In this document: positions 56,510 to 64,000 of the stretch, one piece after another | Position numbering within the stretch: the first letter of the stretch is position 1 | Layout: every line of letters starts with the position of its first letter | NCBI RefSeq assembly: GCF_003063375.1 | Contig: NZ_NERY01000001.1 | Location: 372,001 to 436,000, forward strand | DNA: 64,000 bases | Direction: 5' to 3' | From: Limnohabitans sp. MMS-10A-178 | Lineage (GTDB): Bacteria; Pseudomonadota; Gammaproteobacteria; Burkholderiales; Burkholderiaceae_C | Made by a program: the position numbers and the translations under genes | The notes under the pieces: generated by a model | Seen by the model: the letters and a program-made list of their open reading frames with translations, nothing else | Database searches by the model: none | What the model was told of the DNA's origin: nothing

Positions 56510-57502
56510 ATGCAAACCAATCTGTTGAAACCCAAAGCCATCCAAGTCGAACAACTCGGCCCCAACCGCGCCAAGGTCACCTTGGAGCCCTTCGAGCGTG
56601 GCTACGGCCATACGCTGGGCAATGCCTTGCGCCGCGTTTTGTTGTCTTCCATGGTGGGTTATTCCGCCACCGAAGTCACTATTGCCGGTGTTGTTCACGA
56701 GTACTCATCCATTGATGGCGTGCAAGAAGATGTGGTCAACATCTTGTTGAACCTCAAAGGTGTGGTTTTCAAACTGCACAACCGTGACGAAGTGACGCTC
56801 AGCTTGCGCAAAGACGGCGAAGGCCCAGTCACTGCCGCCGACATCCAAACACCGCACGACGTTGAAGTCATCAACCCTGAGCACATCATTGCCAACCTGT
56901 CTCAAGGTGGCAAACTCGACATGCAAATCAAGGTTGAAAAAGGCCGTGGCTATGTGCCCGGTTCGATGCGCCGTTTTGCCGACGAGCCTACAAAGTCTGT
57001 TGGCCGCATTGTTCTCGATGCCTCTTTCTCACCTGTGAAGCGCGTCAGCTACACAGTCGAAAGCGCGCGTGTTGAACAGCGTACCGACCTCGACAAGTTG
57101 GTCATCGAAATGGAAACCAACGGTGCCATTACCGCCGAAGACGCAGTGCGTTCTTCTGCCAAAATTTTGGTTGAGCAATTGGCTGTGTTCGCACAGCTCG
57201 AAGGCAGCGAATTGTCTGCATTCGACGCACCTGCACAGCGCGGTGGTGCCAGCAGCTTCGATCCAATTTTGCTGCGCCCAGTCGACGAGCTCGAACTCAC
57301 TGTTCGCTCTGCCAACTGCCTCAAAGCAGAAAACATTTACTACATCGGCGACCTCATTCAGCGTACCGAAAACGAATTGCTCAAGACCCCTAACCTGGGT
57401 CGCAAGTCACTCAACGAGATCAAAGAAGTTTTGGCCTCACGTGGTTTGACATTGGGCATGAAGCTCGAGAGCTGGCCACCTGCCGGTTTGGAAAAGCGTT
57501 AA
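56510..57502 (+). CDS. rpoA: RNA polymerase alpha subunit
   Basis: A 330-residue RpoA. The N-domain has [23 protein letters not shown] (assembly helix). After a linker, the C-domain starts near residue 248 and holds [20 protein letters not shown] and [21 protein letters not shown], the UP-element and activator-binding part. Complete. Confidence 0.98.
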   Translation: MQTNLLKPKAIQVEQLGPNRAKVTLEPFERGYGHTLGNALRRVLLSSMVGYSATEVTIAGVVHEYSSIDGVQEDVVNILLNLKGVVFKLHNRDEVTLSLRKDGEGPVTAADIQTPHDVEVINPEHIIANLSQGGKLDMQIKVEKGRGYVPGSMRRFADEPTKSVGRIVLDASFSPVKRVSYTVESARVEQRTDLDKLVIEMETNGAITAEDAVRSSAKILVEQLAVFAQLEGSELSAFDAPAQRGGASSFDPILLRPVDELELTVRSANCLKAENIYYIGDLIQRTENELLKTPNLGRKSLNEIKEVLASRGLTLGMKLESWPPAGLEKR

Positions 57503-57593
57503 TTTTTAAAAGTCCCACTTGCAAGAAAGAAGTGGGCAGTGCACGGGCAGTACCTGATACGGCTGCTTGATTAATAAAGAAAGGACTAGCACC

Positions 57594-57980
57594 ATGCGTC
57601 ACGGACACGGATTACGTAAACTCAATCGCACAAGCTCACACCGCTTGGCAATGCTGCAAAACATGATGAACTCCATCATTGAGCACGAAGTGATCAAAAC
57701 AACAGTGCCAAAGGCCAAAGAATTGCGCCGCGTCATTGAGCCCATGATTACTTTGGCCAAAGTTGACACAGTGGCCAACCGCCGCTTGGCTTTCAACCGC
57801 TTGCGCGACCGCGACAGCGTCACCAAGTTGTTCACAGACCTCGGCCCTCGCTTCAATGCGCGCCCCGGTGGTTACACACGCATCTTGAAAATGGGCTACC
57901 GTGTGGGTGACAATGCGCCCATGGCTTTGGTCGAGTTGGTCGACCGTCCTGATGTGGCCGATCAAGCGCCTGCCGCTTAA
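57594..57980 (+). CDS. rplQ: 50S ribosomal protein L17
   Basis: A 128-residue L17 starting [20 protein letters not shown], with [20 protein letters not shown]. The short C-terminus is normal for proteobacteria. The ATG at 57594 follows an AAAGGA site. It is the last gene of the alpha operon. Confidence 0.98.
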   Translation: MRHGHGLRKLNRTSSHRLAMLQNMMNSIIEHEVIKTTVPKAKELRRVIEPMITLAKVDTVANRRLAFNRLRDRDSVTKLFTDLGPRFNARPGGYTRILKMGYRVGDNAPMALVELVDRPDVADQAPAA

Positions 57981-57994
57981 TCAATGGTTTGATT

Positions 57995-58031
57995 TCAGCT
58001 TTAATTTTTCATTCTTAAGTATTAAAGCTGA
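57995..58031. repeat. 11-bp inverted repeat after rplQ
   Basis: TCAGCTTTAAT at 57995-58005 and ATTAAAGCTGA at 58021-58031 form a perfect 11-bp stem with a 15-base loop. It starts 15 bp after the rplQ stop and ends ten bases before the -10 element of the tRNA gene. It may slow or end alpha-operon transcription, though no T-run follows. Confidence 0.55.
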
Positions 58032-58040
58032 TTAACAAGT

Positions 58041-58046
58041 TATACT
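58041..58046 (+). promoter_or_regulatory. Probable -10 element of the tRNA-fMet gene
   Basis: TATACT (five of six to consensus) lies 12 bases before the tRNA 5' end. No convincing -35 hexamer stands at 16 to 18 bp, because that region is occupied by the inverted repeat. Confidence 0.45.
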
Positions 58047-58057
58047 CACGTTTTTAC

Positions 58058-58134
<77 letters not shown>

Positions 58135-58168
58135 AATGAAGCCAAGGCAAACGCCTTGTTGCACATTG

Positions 58169-58198
58169 AAAAATACCCACTTCGGTGGGTATTTTTTT
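58169..58198 (+). terminator. Intrinsic terminator after tRNA-fMet
   Basis: AAATACCCAC, a TTCG tetraloop, and GTGGGTATTT form a 10-bp perfect stem with a UUCG loop, followed by T residues. It is a strong Rho-independent terminator 35 bases after the tRNA. Confidence 0.93.
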
Positions 58199-58229
58199 GG
58201 CCGCTCGCTTAATAAAAGTTTAAGAAAAT

Positions 58230-58787
58230 TTAAGAAAAGACATTTTCAGCAATCTGAGTCAGTTCCGACAATGCCAGCTCGGTGGTGGCAAATCGAACTT
58301 CAGAACGTGTGCCTTTAAAGTGTTTCAGCAAAGTTTGGCAATGAGTTTGCTGTTGGGTTTGGTGAGGGGTTTGCTGATGCGCATCGCGCCAAGCCCAAGC
58401 CAGCCACACAGTGCCCACAGGCTTGCTTTCACTGCCGCCCGTGGGGCCTGCAACCCCAGTCACGGCCACACTGAGTTGGGCACTTGAATGTGCCAAAGCT
58501 CCCAAGGCCATGGCCCTGGCAACCTCTTCACTCACAGCGCCATGAGCTTCAATGAGGGCCATTGGCACACCCAATATCTGGTGCTTAGAGGCATTGGAGT
58601 AAGTCACAAAACCGCGCTCAAACCAAGCGCTTGAACCCGACAATTGGGTGCAACTGGCAGCAATCAAGCCGCCAGTACAACTTTCTGCAGTGCACAGGCT
58701 GAGCTGTCGAGCCCCTAAAACTTGGGCTAGCGATGCACAAAGGGTTTCTATGTGGGGTGTCACCATGCTCTCCAAAGTGCAAAACAA
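58230..58787 (-). CDS. pncC: Nicotinamide-nucleotide amidase (CinA C-terminal type)
   Basis: A 185-residue, single-domain CinA-family amidase that deamidates nicotinamide mononucleotide to nicotinate mononucleotide in NAD recycling. Signatures are SLCTAESCTGGLIAASCTQLSGSS with the catalytic Ser, GFVTYSNASKHQILGV, and AVTGVAGPTGGSESKPVGTVW. It lacks the N-terminal molybdopterin-like domain of long CinA proteins. The start overlaps the end of pgpA (by 28 bp from the first ATG, or 7 bp from the Met at 58766). Confidence 0.92.
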   Translation of the reverse strand: MFCTLESMVTPHIETLCASLAQVLGARQLSLCTAESCTGGLIAASCTQLSGSSAWFERGFVTYSNASKHQILGVPMALIEAHGAVSEEVARAMALGALAHSSAQLSVAVTGVAGPTGGSESKPVGTVWLAWAWRDAHQQTPHQTQQQTHCQTLLKHFKGTRSEVRFATTELALSELTQIAENVFS

Positions 58788-59251
58788 AACAGCGTACAGA
58801 ACGCGGCAACAAAGTCATCGAACAAAATGCCAAAGGCGCCGCGCCAACCAAATCCTTTGAACAATTGATCGGCCCAGGCTACAGGGCCAGGCTTGGCCGC
58901 ATCAAAAAAACGAAACAAGGCAAAGGCCATCAACTGGGTGCTAAAGCTGGCAGGAGAGAGCACGAACAGCACCAACCAAAAGGCCACCACCTCGTCCCAA
59001 ACAATGGCACCAGGGTCTGAAATGTTTAAATTCTCAGCGCATACCTTGCAAGCCCAAACGCCCACCAAACTGGCGATCACAATGATTGCAAATTGCTCTT
59101 TCTGAGTGAAAAAATCTTGCAGCGCCCACCAACTGAGCCAAGCCCACAGCGTACCCACTGTGCCGGGTGCTTTGGGCGAAAGGCCCGCACCAAAGCCCAG
59201 TGCCACCCAATGGGCCGGATGACGAAACATAAAACCAGCATCGGGTCTCAT
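58760..59251 (-). CDS. pgpA: Phosphatidylglycerophosphatase A
   Basis: A 163-residue membrane phosphatase making phosphatidylglycerol. Motifs are HWVALGFGAGLSPKAPGTVGTL, VWDEVVAFWLVLF and the C-terminal GILFDDFVAAF, matching the PgpA family. About four membrane helices are expected. Its start overlaps the thiL stop (ATGA), and it is followed by overlapping pncC. Confidence 0.94.
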   Translation of the reverse strand: MRPDAGFMFRHPAHWVALGFGAGLSPKAPGTVGTLWAWLSWWALQDFFTQKEQFAIIVIASLVGVWACKVCAENLNISDPGAIVWDEVVAFWLVLFVLSPASFSTQLMAFALFRFFDAAKPGPVAWADQLFKGFGWRGAFGILFDDFVAAFCTLFCFALWRAW

Positions 59252-60213
59252 GGTGTTTTGAAATGGTCAAAAGAAGAGAAGGTATTGGCCACCGAACTGC
59301 CCTGACTGTCTAACAATGTCAGTTGGGGCGATGCGATGATCTTGCCAATGCGCGTGACATGGGTGCTGGCCGCCTCACTGGCGGCCACGATGGCGCCGCG
59401 TTGGTGCTCTGGCGCTGTGAAAACCAATTCGTAATCATCACCACCCGACAGACAAAGGGGCAGCAAAACCTCTTCTGGCAAGCCAGAGCTCTTGGCACAA
59501 GCCATGGTGCTGAGCACTTGGGCAATGTGAATTTCAGCACCCACACCACTGGCCTTCAAAATGTGTTGCAAGTCGCCCAGCAAGCCATCGCTGATGTCAG
59601 CCGCCGCGTGAGCCAGTCCTCGCAACGCCATGCCCAGCGCCACTTGGGGCGTGGGCTTTTCCATGCGCAGGCGCGCGGTGTCAAAAACCGATTGCGGCAC
59701 ACTCAAATGGCCTCGAAAAACTTCCAGAGCCAAGCGCGCATCTCCCAAATGGCCACTGACGTAAATGTCGTCTCCCACTTGGGCGCCACGGCGCAACAGT
59801 GCTTGATATGCAGGCACTTCGCCCATGACGGTGATGCAGATATTCAGCGGCCCGCGGGTGGTGTCGCCCCCAATCAAATCGCATTGGTAAAGGTCTGCCA
59901 ATGCCCACAGGCCTTTGGAAAACTCTGCCAACCACTGCGGCTGTACTTCGGGCAAGGCCAACGACAGCAAGAAAGCTTTGGGCTCGGCACCACATGCAGC
60001 CAAGTCGCTTAAATTGACGGCCAGTGCTTTGTGCCCCAAGTGTGCGGGGCTCACGGTCGATAAAAAGTGACGCCCCTCCACCAGCATGTCGCTGGAAATG
60101 GCCAACTGCTGCCCAGATTTGACGGCTAGCAGCGCGCAGTCATCACCCACCCCCAGCGTGGCATGGCGCGGGGGGCGCTTGAAGAAGGTTTCTATCAGAT
60201 CAAACTCGCCCAT
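59248..60213 (-). CDS. thiL: Thiamine-monophosphate kinase
   Basis: A 321-residue enzyme of the PurM-like fold making thiamine diphosphate, the last step of the pathway. It begins GEFDLIETFF and has the Asp-rich metal sites LGVGDDCALLAV and NLSDLAACGAEPKAFLLSL, with ISGHL-type and LCLSGGDDYELVFTAP segments later. The ATG at 60213 matches the family start. A frame of 42 more codons is open upstream; it reads through a repeat and is probably not translated. The order thiL-pgpA-pncC is common. Confidence 0.93.
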   Translation of the reverse strand: MGEFDLIETFFKRPPRHATLGVGDDCALLAVKSGQQLAISSDMLVEGRHFLSTVSPAHLGHKALAVNLSDLAACGAEPKAFLLSLALPEVQPQWLAEFSKGLWALADLYQCDLIGGDTTRGPLNICITVMGEVPAYQALLRRGAQVGDDIYVSGHLGDARLALEVFRGHLSVPQSVFDTARLRMEKPTPQVALGMALRGLAHAAADISDGLLGDLQHILKASGVGAEIHIAQVLSTMACAKSSGLPEEVLLPLCLSGGDDYELVFTAPEHQRGAIVAASEAASTHVTRIGKIIASPQLTLLDSQGSSVANTFSSFDHFKTP

Positions 60214-60237
60214 AAGCTCAAGCATAACCTCAACAAT

Positions 60238-60285
60238 TGGCGGAAGAAAAAGCGGGAGAATAAGCGCAAGAATAAGCCAAAGAAA
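60238..60285. repeat. Four degenerate 12-bp repeats between thiL and rpe
   Basis: Four purine-rich 12-base units follow each other (60238, 60250, 60262, 60274). The second and third read AAGCGGGAGAAT and AAGCGCAAGAAT; the outer two are looser copies. They lie in the 118-bp divergent promoter region of thiL and rpe. Confidence 0.55.
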
Positions 60286-60331
60286 AAACACTTCGCTGCA
60301 ATGAAGGGCCGCAAAATGCGACAATTCGGCC

Positions 60332-61015
60332 ATGACCACCTACCGCATTGCCCCCTCACTCTTGTCAGCCGATTTTGCTCGCTTGGGCGAAGAAGTGCGC
60401 AACGTCATTGCTGCCGGCGCCGACTGGATTCACTTTGACGTGATGGACAACCATTACGTGCCCAACCTCTCGTTCGGCCCCATGATTTGCCAGGCGCTCA
60501 AGCCCCATGCCAAAACGGCCGATGGCAAAGACGTGCCCATTGATGTTCACCTCATGGTGCAACCTGTAGACGCATTGGCCGCCGCTTTTGCCGATGCCGG
60601 CGCCGACCTCATCAGCTTTCACCCCGATGCATCGGCGCATGTGCACCGAAGCGTTCAGGCCATCAAATCCAAGGGTTGCAAGGCGGGCGTGGTGTTCAAC
60701 CCCGCCCAGTCGCTTGATGTCTTGGAGTGGGTCATTGAAGACATCGATTTGATTTTGATCATGTCGGTCAACCCAGGCTTTGGCGGCCAAAGTTTCATTG
60801 ACAGCGCATTGCGCAAAGTGGAAATGGCTCGCAAATGGATCGAGGCCTCAGGCAAAGACATTCGCCTTGAGGTGGATGGCGGTATCAAGGTCGACAACAT
60901 TCGCCGTGTGGCCGATGCCGGCGCCGACACCTTTGTTGCGGGCAGTGCCATCTTTGGCAAACCCGATTACGCGGCAGTCATTCAAGCCATGCGCCAGGAA
61001 TTGAAGGGTGGCTAA
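60332..61015 (+). CDS. rpe: Ribulose-phosphate 3-epimerase
   Basis: A 227-residue TIM-barrel enzyme interconverting ribulose 5-phosphate and xylulose 5-phosphate. Signatures are [36 protein letters not shown] (metal His and Asp), [22 protein letters not shown] and [12 protein letters not shown]. Complete. Its end overlaps the start of gph by eight bases. Confidence 0.97.
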   Translation: MTTYRIAPSLLSADFARLGEEVRNVIAAGADWIHFDVMDNHYVPNLSFGPMICQALKPHAKTADGKDVPIDVHLMVQPVDALAAAFADAGADLISFHPDASAHVHRSVQAIKSKGCKAGVVFNPAQSLDVLEWVIEDIDLILIMSVNPGFGGQSFIDSALRKVEMARKWIEASGKDIRLEVDGGIKVDNIRRVADAGADTFVAGSAIFGKPDYAAVIQAMRQELKGG

Positions 61016-61715
61016 GTTGCTGGGCATGCAGGTGCAAGCCTGCATGATTGACCTCGATGGCACCTTGGTCGACACCATGGGTGACTTTGAAGCGGTGGTG
61101 GCCTTGATGCTTCAAGATTTGGGTTTGCCACCCTTAGGGCGCGAGCACCTAGAGGGCATGGTTGGCAAGGGTTCTGAATATCTCATTCAGTGTGTGCTTC
61201 AGCGGCAAATGCCTTCGGCAGAGTATGCCCAACAGCACATTGGCGAAATAGCGCAACCCTCCGAGGCACAGTTGCATCAAGCTTGGGAAATTTACCAAGC
61301 CCATTATCAGCGCGTGAATGGACAGGCCAGTGCTGTTTATCCGGGTGTTTTGCAAGGGCTCCAAGGTTTGGTAGCCAAGGGCTTGCCATTGGCATGTTTG
61401 ACCAACAAACCCAAAGATTTGGCGCAAAAGCTGCTGCAACAAAAAGGTTTGGCCGAATTTTTCCCGCTGGTTTTTGGCGGAGACTCCTTTGAACGCAAGA
61501 AACCCGACCCCTTGCCCTTGCTCAAAACCTGTGAGGCACTGGGCTTTGCGCCGCACCAGGTTGTGATGGTGGGCGACTCCAGCAACGATGCGCAAGCGGC
61601 GCGCGCTGCGGGCTGCAAAGTGGTGCTGCTCACCTATGGCTACAACCATGGCTTGCCCGTCAGAGGGGTGGAGGCCGATCACCACCTAGACTCTCTGGCA
61701 GAAATTCTGCTTTGA
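61008..61715 (+). CDS. gph: Phosphoglycolate phosphatase
   Basis: A 235-residue HAD-superfamily phosphatase removing 2-phosphoglycolate. HAD motif I is [11 protein letters not shown], motif II lies in [13 protein letters not shown], motif III has [10 protein letters not shown], and motif IV is [17 protein letters not shown]. The longest reading starts at GTG 61008, inside rpe; an ATG at 61026 is the alternative. The order rpe-gph-trpE is usual in Burkholderiales. Confidence 0.94.
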   Translation: MAKLLGMQVQACMIDLDGTLVDTMGDFEAVVALMLQDLGLPPLGREHLEGMVGKGSEYLIQCVLQRQMPSAEYAQQHIGEIAQPSEAQLHQAWEIYQAHYQRVNGQASAVYPGVLQGLQGLVAKGLPLACLTNKPKDLAQKLLQQKGLAEFFPLVFGGDSFERKKPDPLPLLKTCEALGFAPHQVVMVGDSSNDAQAARAAGCKVVLLTYGYNHGLPVRGVEADHHLDSLAEILL

Positions 61716-61740
61716 ACACCCGCCAGAGCTTTGGTACACT
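61712..61740 (+). promoter_or_regulatory. Predicted sigma70 promoter of the trp operon
   Basis: TTGAAC at 61712-61717 and TACACT at 61735-61740 are separated by 17 bp, each four of six to consensus. The -35 overlaps the gph stop region. A transcript would start near 61747, only a few bases before the leader-peptide ATG at 61750. Confidence 0.6.
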
Positions 61741-61749
61741 GGTGGCCTC

Positions 61750-61833
61750 ATGATCTTGTTTCATTCATTCTTCGCAGTCCAGCTGCCGGCCACTTTGAGC
61801 CGGGGAGCCTGGTCTTGGCGTCAGCCAGTTTAA
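61750..61833 (+). CDS. trpL: Predicted trp leader peptide
   Basis: A 27-codon ORF, MILFHSFFAVQLPATLSRGA then WSWRQPV and TAA, lies just after the predicted promoter. Two Trp codons (61810-61812 and 61816-61818) are separated by one codon, as expected for a peptide on which ribosomes stall when charged tRNA-Trp is scarce. It has little ribosome binding site; with the start so near the predicted transcript 5' end it may be read almost leaderless. No similar sequence could be searched. Confidence 0.6.
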   Translation: MILFHSFFAVQLPATLSRGAWSWRQPV

Positions 61834-61893
61834 ATTTGCCTAGAACCGGCAGCCCCTTGGTTGTCAAAGAATGGTTCATGCCCACACATGAAC
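61783..61893 (+). promoter_or_regulatory. Chain of alternative RNA pairings before trpE
   Basis: Segment 1 CTGCCGG (61783-61789) can pair with segment 2 CCGGCAG (61846-61852). Segment 2's flank GAACC (61843-61847) can pair with segment 3 GGTTC (61873-61877). Segment 3 GTTCATG (61874-61880) pairs perfectly with segment 4 CATGAAC (61887-61893). These are mutually exclusive, like the 1:2, 2:3, 3:4 scheme of attenuators. A separate CCGGC/GCCGG hairpin (61786-61790 with 61799-61803) competes with segment 1. No T-run follows 3:4. Confidence 0.5.
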
Positions 61894-61934
61894 GCTTGAA
61901 TGAACTGGCTAGAAAAACGGAGCCTCGATCGTGA
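61878..61934 (+). CDS. Short ORF overlapping the trpE start
   Basis: An 18-codon frame, [18 protein letters not shown], ends with a TGA that overlaps the GTG of trpE (GTGA), a typical coupling arrangement. Its ATG lies inside the 3:4 hairpin, so folding could block it and thereby trpE translation. No ribosome binding site is clear. Its translation is a hypothesis. Confidence 0.35.
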   Translation: MPTHERLNELARKTEPRS

Positions 61935-63430
61935 TCACAGAACTTGAATTTAAAAGCTTAGCCCAACAAGGCTACAACCGCATTCCCCTCATGCTCGAGG
62001 CGTTTGCCGATTTAGAAACCCCACTCTCGCTGTATTTGAAGCTGGCCCATCAAAAAGATGGCGGCAAACACAGCTTTCTGTTGGAGTCTGTGGTGGGCGG
62101 CGAGCGATTTGGTCGCTACAGCTTCATTGGTTTGCCAGCGCGCACCTTTTTGCAGGCGCGTGGCTTTGGCAGCGCAGCGCACACCGAAGTGGTGACCGAC
62201 GGCGTGGTCGTTGAAACGGCACCAGGCAACCCGCTTGACTTCATTGAGCAATATCAAAAGCGATTTAAGGTGGCGCTCAGGCCTGGCTTGCCACGCTTTT
62301 GCGGTGGCTTGGCGGGCTACTTTGGCTACGACGCTGTGCGATATATCGAGAAGAAACTCGAAAAATCTTGCCCGCCCGATACCTTGGGTACGCCCGATAT
62401 CTTGCTTCTGCAATGTGAAGAGTTGGCCGTGATTGACAACTTGTCGGGCAAACTTTATTTGATGGTCTATGCCGACCCTGGCGTGCCAGAAGCTTATTCC
62501 AAAGCCAAAAAGCGTTTGCGTGAATTGAAAGAGCAATTGAAGTATTCGGTCAGTGCACCGGTGCTGAGCTCCACACAAACCTACCCTGCCGAACGCGATT
62601 TCAAAAAAGAAGATTATTTGAAAGCCGTGTTGGAAGCCAAGGAACTCATTGCGGCCGGCGATTTCATGCAAGTGCAGGTGGGACAGCGCATCAAAAAACG
62701 TTACACCGAAAGTCCCTTGTCTTTGTACCGTGCTCTCAGGTCTTTGAACCCCAGCCCCTACATGTACTTCTACAATTTTGGCGACTTCCATGTGGTCGGT
62801 GCCAGCCCCGAGATTTTGGTGCGCCAAGAACAAACCGAAGAGGGCGTGAAAGTTACCATTCGCCCACTGGCAGGCACAAGGCCACGTGGCGCCACACCCG
62901 AAAAAGACAAAGCGGCTGAGCTCGAGTTGGTCAATGATCCTAAGGAGCGGGCCGAGCACGTGATGCTGATTGATTTGGCGCGCAATGACATTGGCCGCAT
63001 TGCCAAAATAGGCTCTGTGAAAGTGACTGAAGCATTCGCCATCGAGCGCTACAGCCATGTGATGCACATCGTGAGCAATGTGGAAGGCATTTTGAACGAG
63101 GGCATGACCAACATGGATGTGCTCAAGGCCACGTTTCCTGCGGGCACACTCACCGGCGCACCCAAGGTGCACGCCATGGAGCTGATTGACAAATTGGAGC
63201 CCACCAAGCGCGGTGTGTATGGCGGTGCTTGTGGTTATTTGAGCTACGCGGGCGACATGGATGTTGCCATTGCCATTCGCACGGGCATCATCAAAGATCA
63301 AGTCTTGTATGTGCAAGCTGCAGCAGGTGTGGTGGCCGACTCTGTGCCAGAGTTGGAGTGGAAAGAAACCGAACACAAAGCGCGCGCCTTGTTGCGCGCC
63401 AGTGAGTTGGTGGAAGAAGGCTTGGAGTAA
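61931..63430 (+). CDS. trpE: Anthranilate synthase component I
   Basis: A 499-residue chorismate-using enzyme making anthranilate with glutamine or ammonia. The N-domain contains the LLES motif ([21 protein letters not shown]) that binds feedback-inhibiting tryptophan. The catalytic domain has [49 protein letters not shown] and GAVGY-like [13 protein letters not shown]. It starts at GTG 61931 behind ACGGAG. trpG follows after five bases. Confidence 0.97.
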   Translation: MITELEFKSLAQQGYNRIPLMLEAFADLETPLSLYLKLAHQKDGGKHSFLLESVVGGERFGRYSFIGLPARTFLQARGFGSAAHTEVVTDGVVVETAPGNPLDFIEQYQKRFKVALRPGLPRFCGGLAGYFGYDAVRYIEKKLEKSCPPDTLGTPDILLLQCEELAVIDNLSGKLYLMVYADPGVPEAYSKAKKRLRELKEQLKYSVSAPVLSSTQTYPAERDFKKEDYLKAVLEAKELIAAGDFMQVQVGQRIKKRYTESPLSLYRALRSLNPSPYMYFYNFGDFHVVGASPEILVRQEQTEEGVKVTIRPLAGTRPRGATPEKDKAAELELVNDPKERAEHVMLIDLARNDIGRIAKIGSVKVTEAFAIERYSHVMHIVSNVEGILNEGMTNMDVLKATFPAGTLTGAPKVHAMELIDKLEPTKRGVYGGACGYLSYAGDMDVAIAIRTGIIKDQVLYVQAAAGVVADSVPELEWKETEHKARALLRASELVEEGLE

Positions 63431-63435
63431 CCGAC

Positions 63436-64000
63436 ATGACAAAAATCAAATTGTTGATGGTCGACAACTACGACTCTTTCACATACAACATCGTTCAATA
63501 TTTTGGTGAGCTGGGCGCAGACATTGAAGTCTTTCGCAATGACGAAATTAGCCTCGAAGGCATTGCACAAAGAAAACCCGATCGCTTGGTGATTTCGCCA
63601 GGGCCTTGCTCACCCGCAGAGGCTGGCATATCGGTGGCAGCCATTCAGCACTTTGCAGGCAAGCTGCCCATCTTGGGGGTGTGCTTGGGCCATCAAAGCA
63701 TTGGCGCAGCCTTCGGCGGCAAGATTGTGCGAGCGCAAGAATTGATGCACGGCAAAACCAGTGTCATTCACACCACGCAGCAGGGCGTGTTTAGAAATCT
63801 GCCAGAAAAATTCACGGTCAATCGCTACCACTCACTGGCCATCGAGCGTGCTAGCTGCCCTGCCGAATTGGAGGTGACAGCCTGGACCGACGATGGTGAA
63901 ATTATGGGAGTGCGCCACAAAAGTTTGGCCATTGAAGGTGTTCAATTTCACCCAGAGTCGATTCTCACTGAGCATGGACATGCCATGCTGAAAAACTTCT
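63436..64000 (+). CDS. trpG: Anthranilate synthase component II (glutamine amidotransferase), 3' end missing
   Basis: The first 188 codons of TrpG/PabA; the window ends before the stop, probably near the true end. The class I amidotransferase triad is visible: nucleophile Cys in [11 protein letters not shown], and His and Glu in [14 protein letters not shown]. It starts [23 protein letters not shown] and contains the SPGPCSP oxyanion loop. It supplies ammonia to TrpE and may also serve PabB. trpD and trpC are expected to follow outside the window. Confidence 0.96.
   Translation, partial: MTKIKLLMVDNYDSFTYNIVQYFGELGADIEVFRNDEISLEGIAQRKPDRLVISPGPCSPAEAGISVAAIQHFAGKLPILGVCLGHQSIGAAFGGKIVRAQELMHGKTSVIHTTQQGVFRNLPEKFTVNRYHSLAIERASCPAELEVTAWTDDGEIMGVRHKSLAIEGVQFHPESILTEHGHAMLKNF

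Noticed and set aside
60214-60339. N-terminal extension of ThiL with a hydrophobic segment
   Set aside because: The family start is at 60213; the extension is produced by the purine repeat and runs towards the rpe start.
61731-61934. A 67-codon frame starting at TTG with two adjacent Trp codons before trpE
   Set aside because: Its TTG lies inside the predicted promoter, upstream of the likely transcript start, so its Trp pair would not be in the mRNA. The ATG frame at 61750 with WSW fits better. Only its last 18 codons are kept as a possible coupling ORF.
62012-63442. A 476-codon frame antisense to trpE
   Set aside because: Shadow of trpE codon usage; no recognisable domain and it covers a perfectly conserved gene.

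Overview
The window reads as ordinary chromosome of a Burkholderiales bacterium, most like the Comamonadaceae (Limnohabitans, Polaromonas, Rhodoferax and relatives). The evidence is a set of family-level markers: a DUF3567 protein, a PhaM granule protein, the recG-oxyR-ubiA and rpe-gph-trpE-trpG orders, an HpaR-headed homoprotocatechuate operon, and the wording of the ribosomal proteins. The genus is an inference. I see no insertion sequence, prophage, integrase, CRISPR array or rRNA operon. Genes are tightly packed and no gene-free stretch exceeds 300 bases.

Layout. Positions 1-1853 (minus) hold the start of a possible peptide-export operon: an HlyD-type adaptor, a CPBP-like membrane protein and the first codons of a third gene that leaves the window. 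Positions 1927-4965 carry an MBL-fold hydrolase, a Tat-exported M48 peptidase and an AmpG-like permease. Positions 5063-8590 are a surface-glycan block (GT4, methyltransferase, two GT2), whose minus-strand genes lie downstream of ilvE and a zinc-finger gene. Then come radA and a nitronate monooxygenase-like gene. Positions 12966-22252 are one long plus-strand operon: hpaR, the complete meta-cleavage (lower) homoprotocatechuate pathway (hpaG1 G2 E D F H I), then a class II aldolase, a PanE-like reductase and an EamA transporter. Positions 22291-25077 match the rsmI-yraN-diaA-dolP neighbourhood of other proteobacteria without lpoA. Positions 25087-37991 are mixed metabolism: a beta-hydroxyacid dehydrogenase, yggS, a GlcD-like oxidase, purU, an omega-aminotransferase, an AbrB-type permease, DUF3567 and DUF3108 proteins, FAH, enoyl-CoA hydratase, GST, and a PhaM-FIST gene pair. 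Positions 38011-45805 hold tgt-queA (queuosine), an HTH regulator, recG-oxyR-ubiA and proC. glpK-glpD follow.

Positions 49294-57980 are the spc and alpha ribosomal operons (rplN to rplQ with secY, rpmJ and rpoA). Here they are cut off from the S10 half and have their own promoter and structured leader. An initiator tRNA-fMet gene follows. After pncC-pgpA-thiL (minus), rpe-gph-trpE-trpG closes the window, with trpG truncated by the end.

The strongest non-coding signal is upstream of trpE. A sigma70-like promoter (61712-61740) precedes a 27-codon leader peptide with two near-adjacent Trp codons (61750-61833). A chain of mutually exclusive pairings follows, and then an 18-codon ORF whose stop overlaps the trpE GTG. 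This looks like a trp leader control element without an obvious U-tract terminator. Other items worth checking are the extra genes at the end of the hpa operon, the PhaM-FIST coupling, the export operon at the left edge, and three short phased repeat arrays (2584-2623, 9840-9872, 60238-60285).
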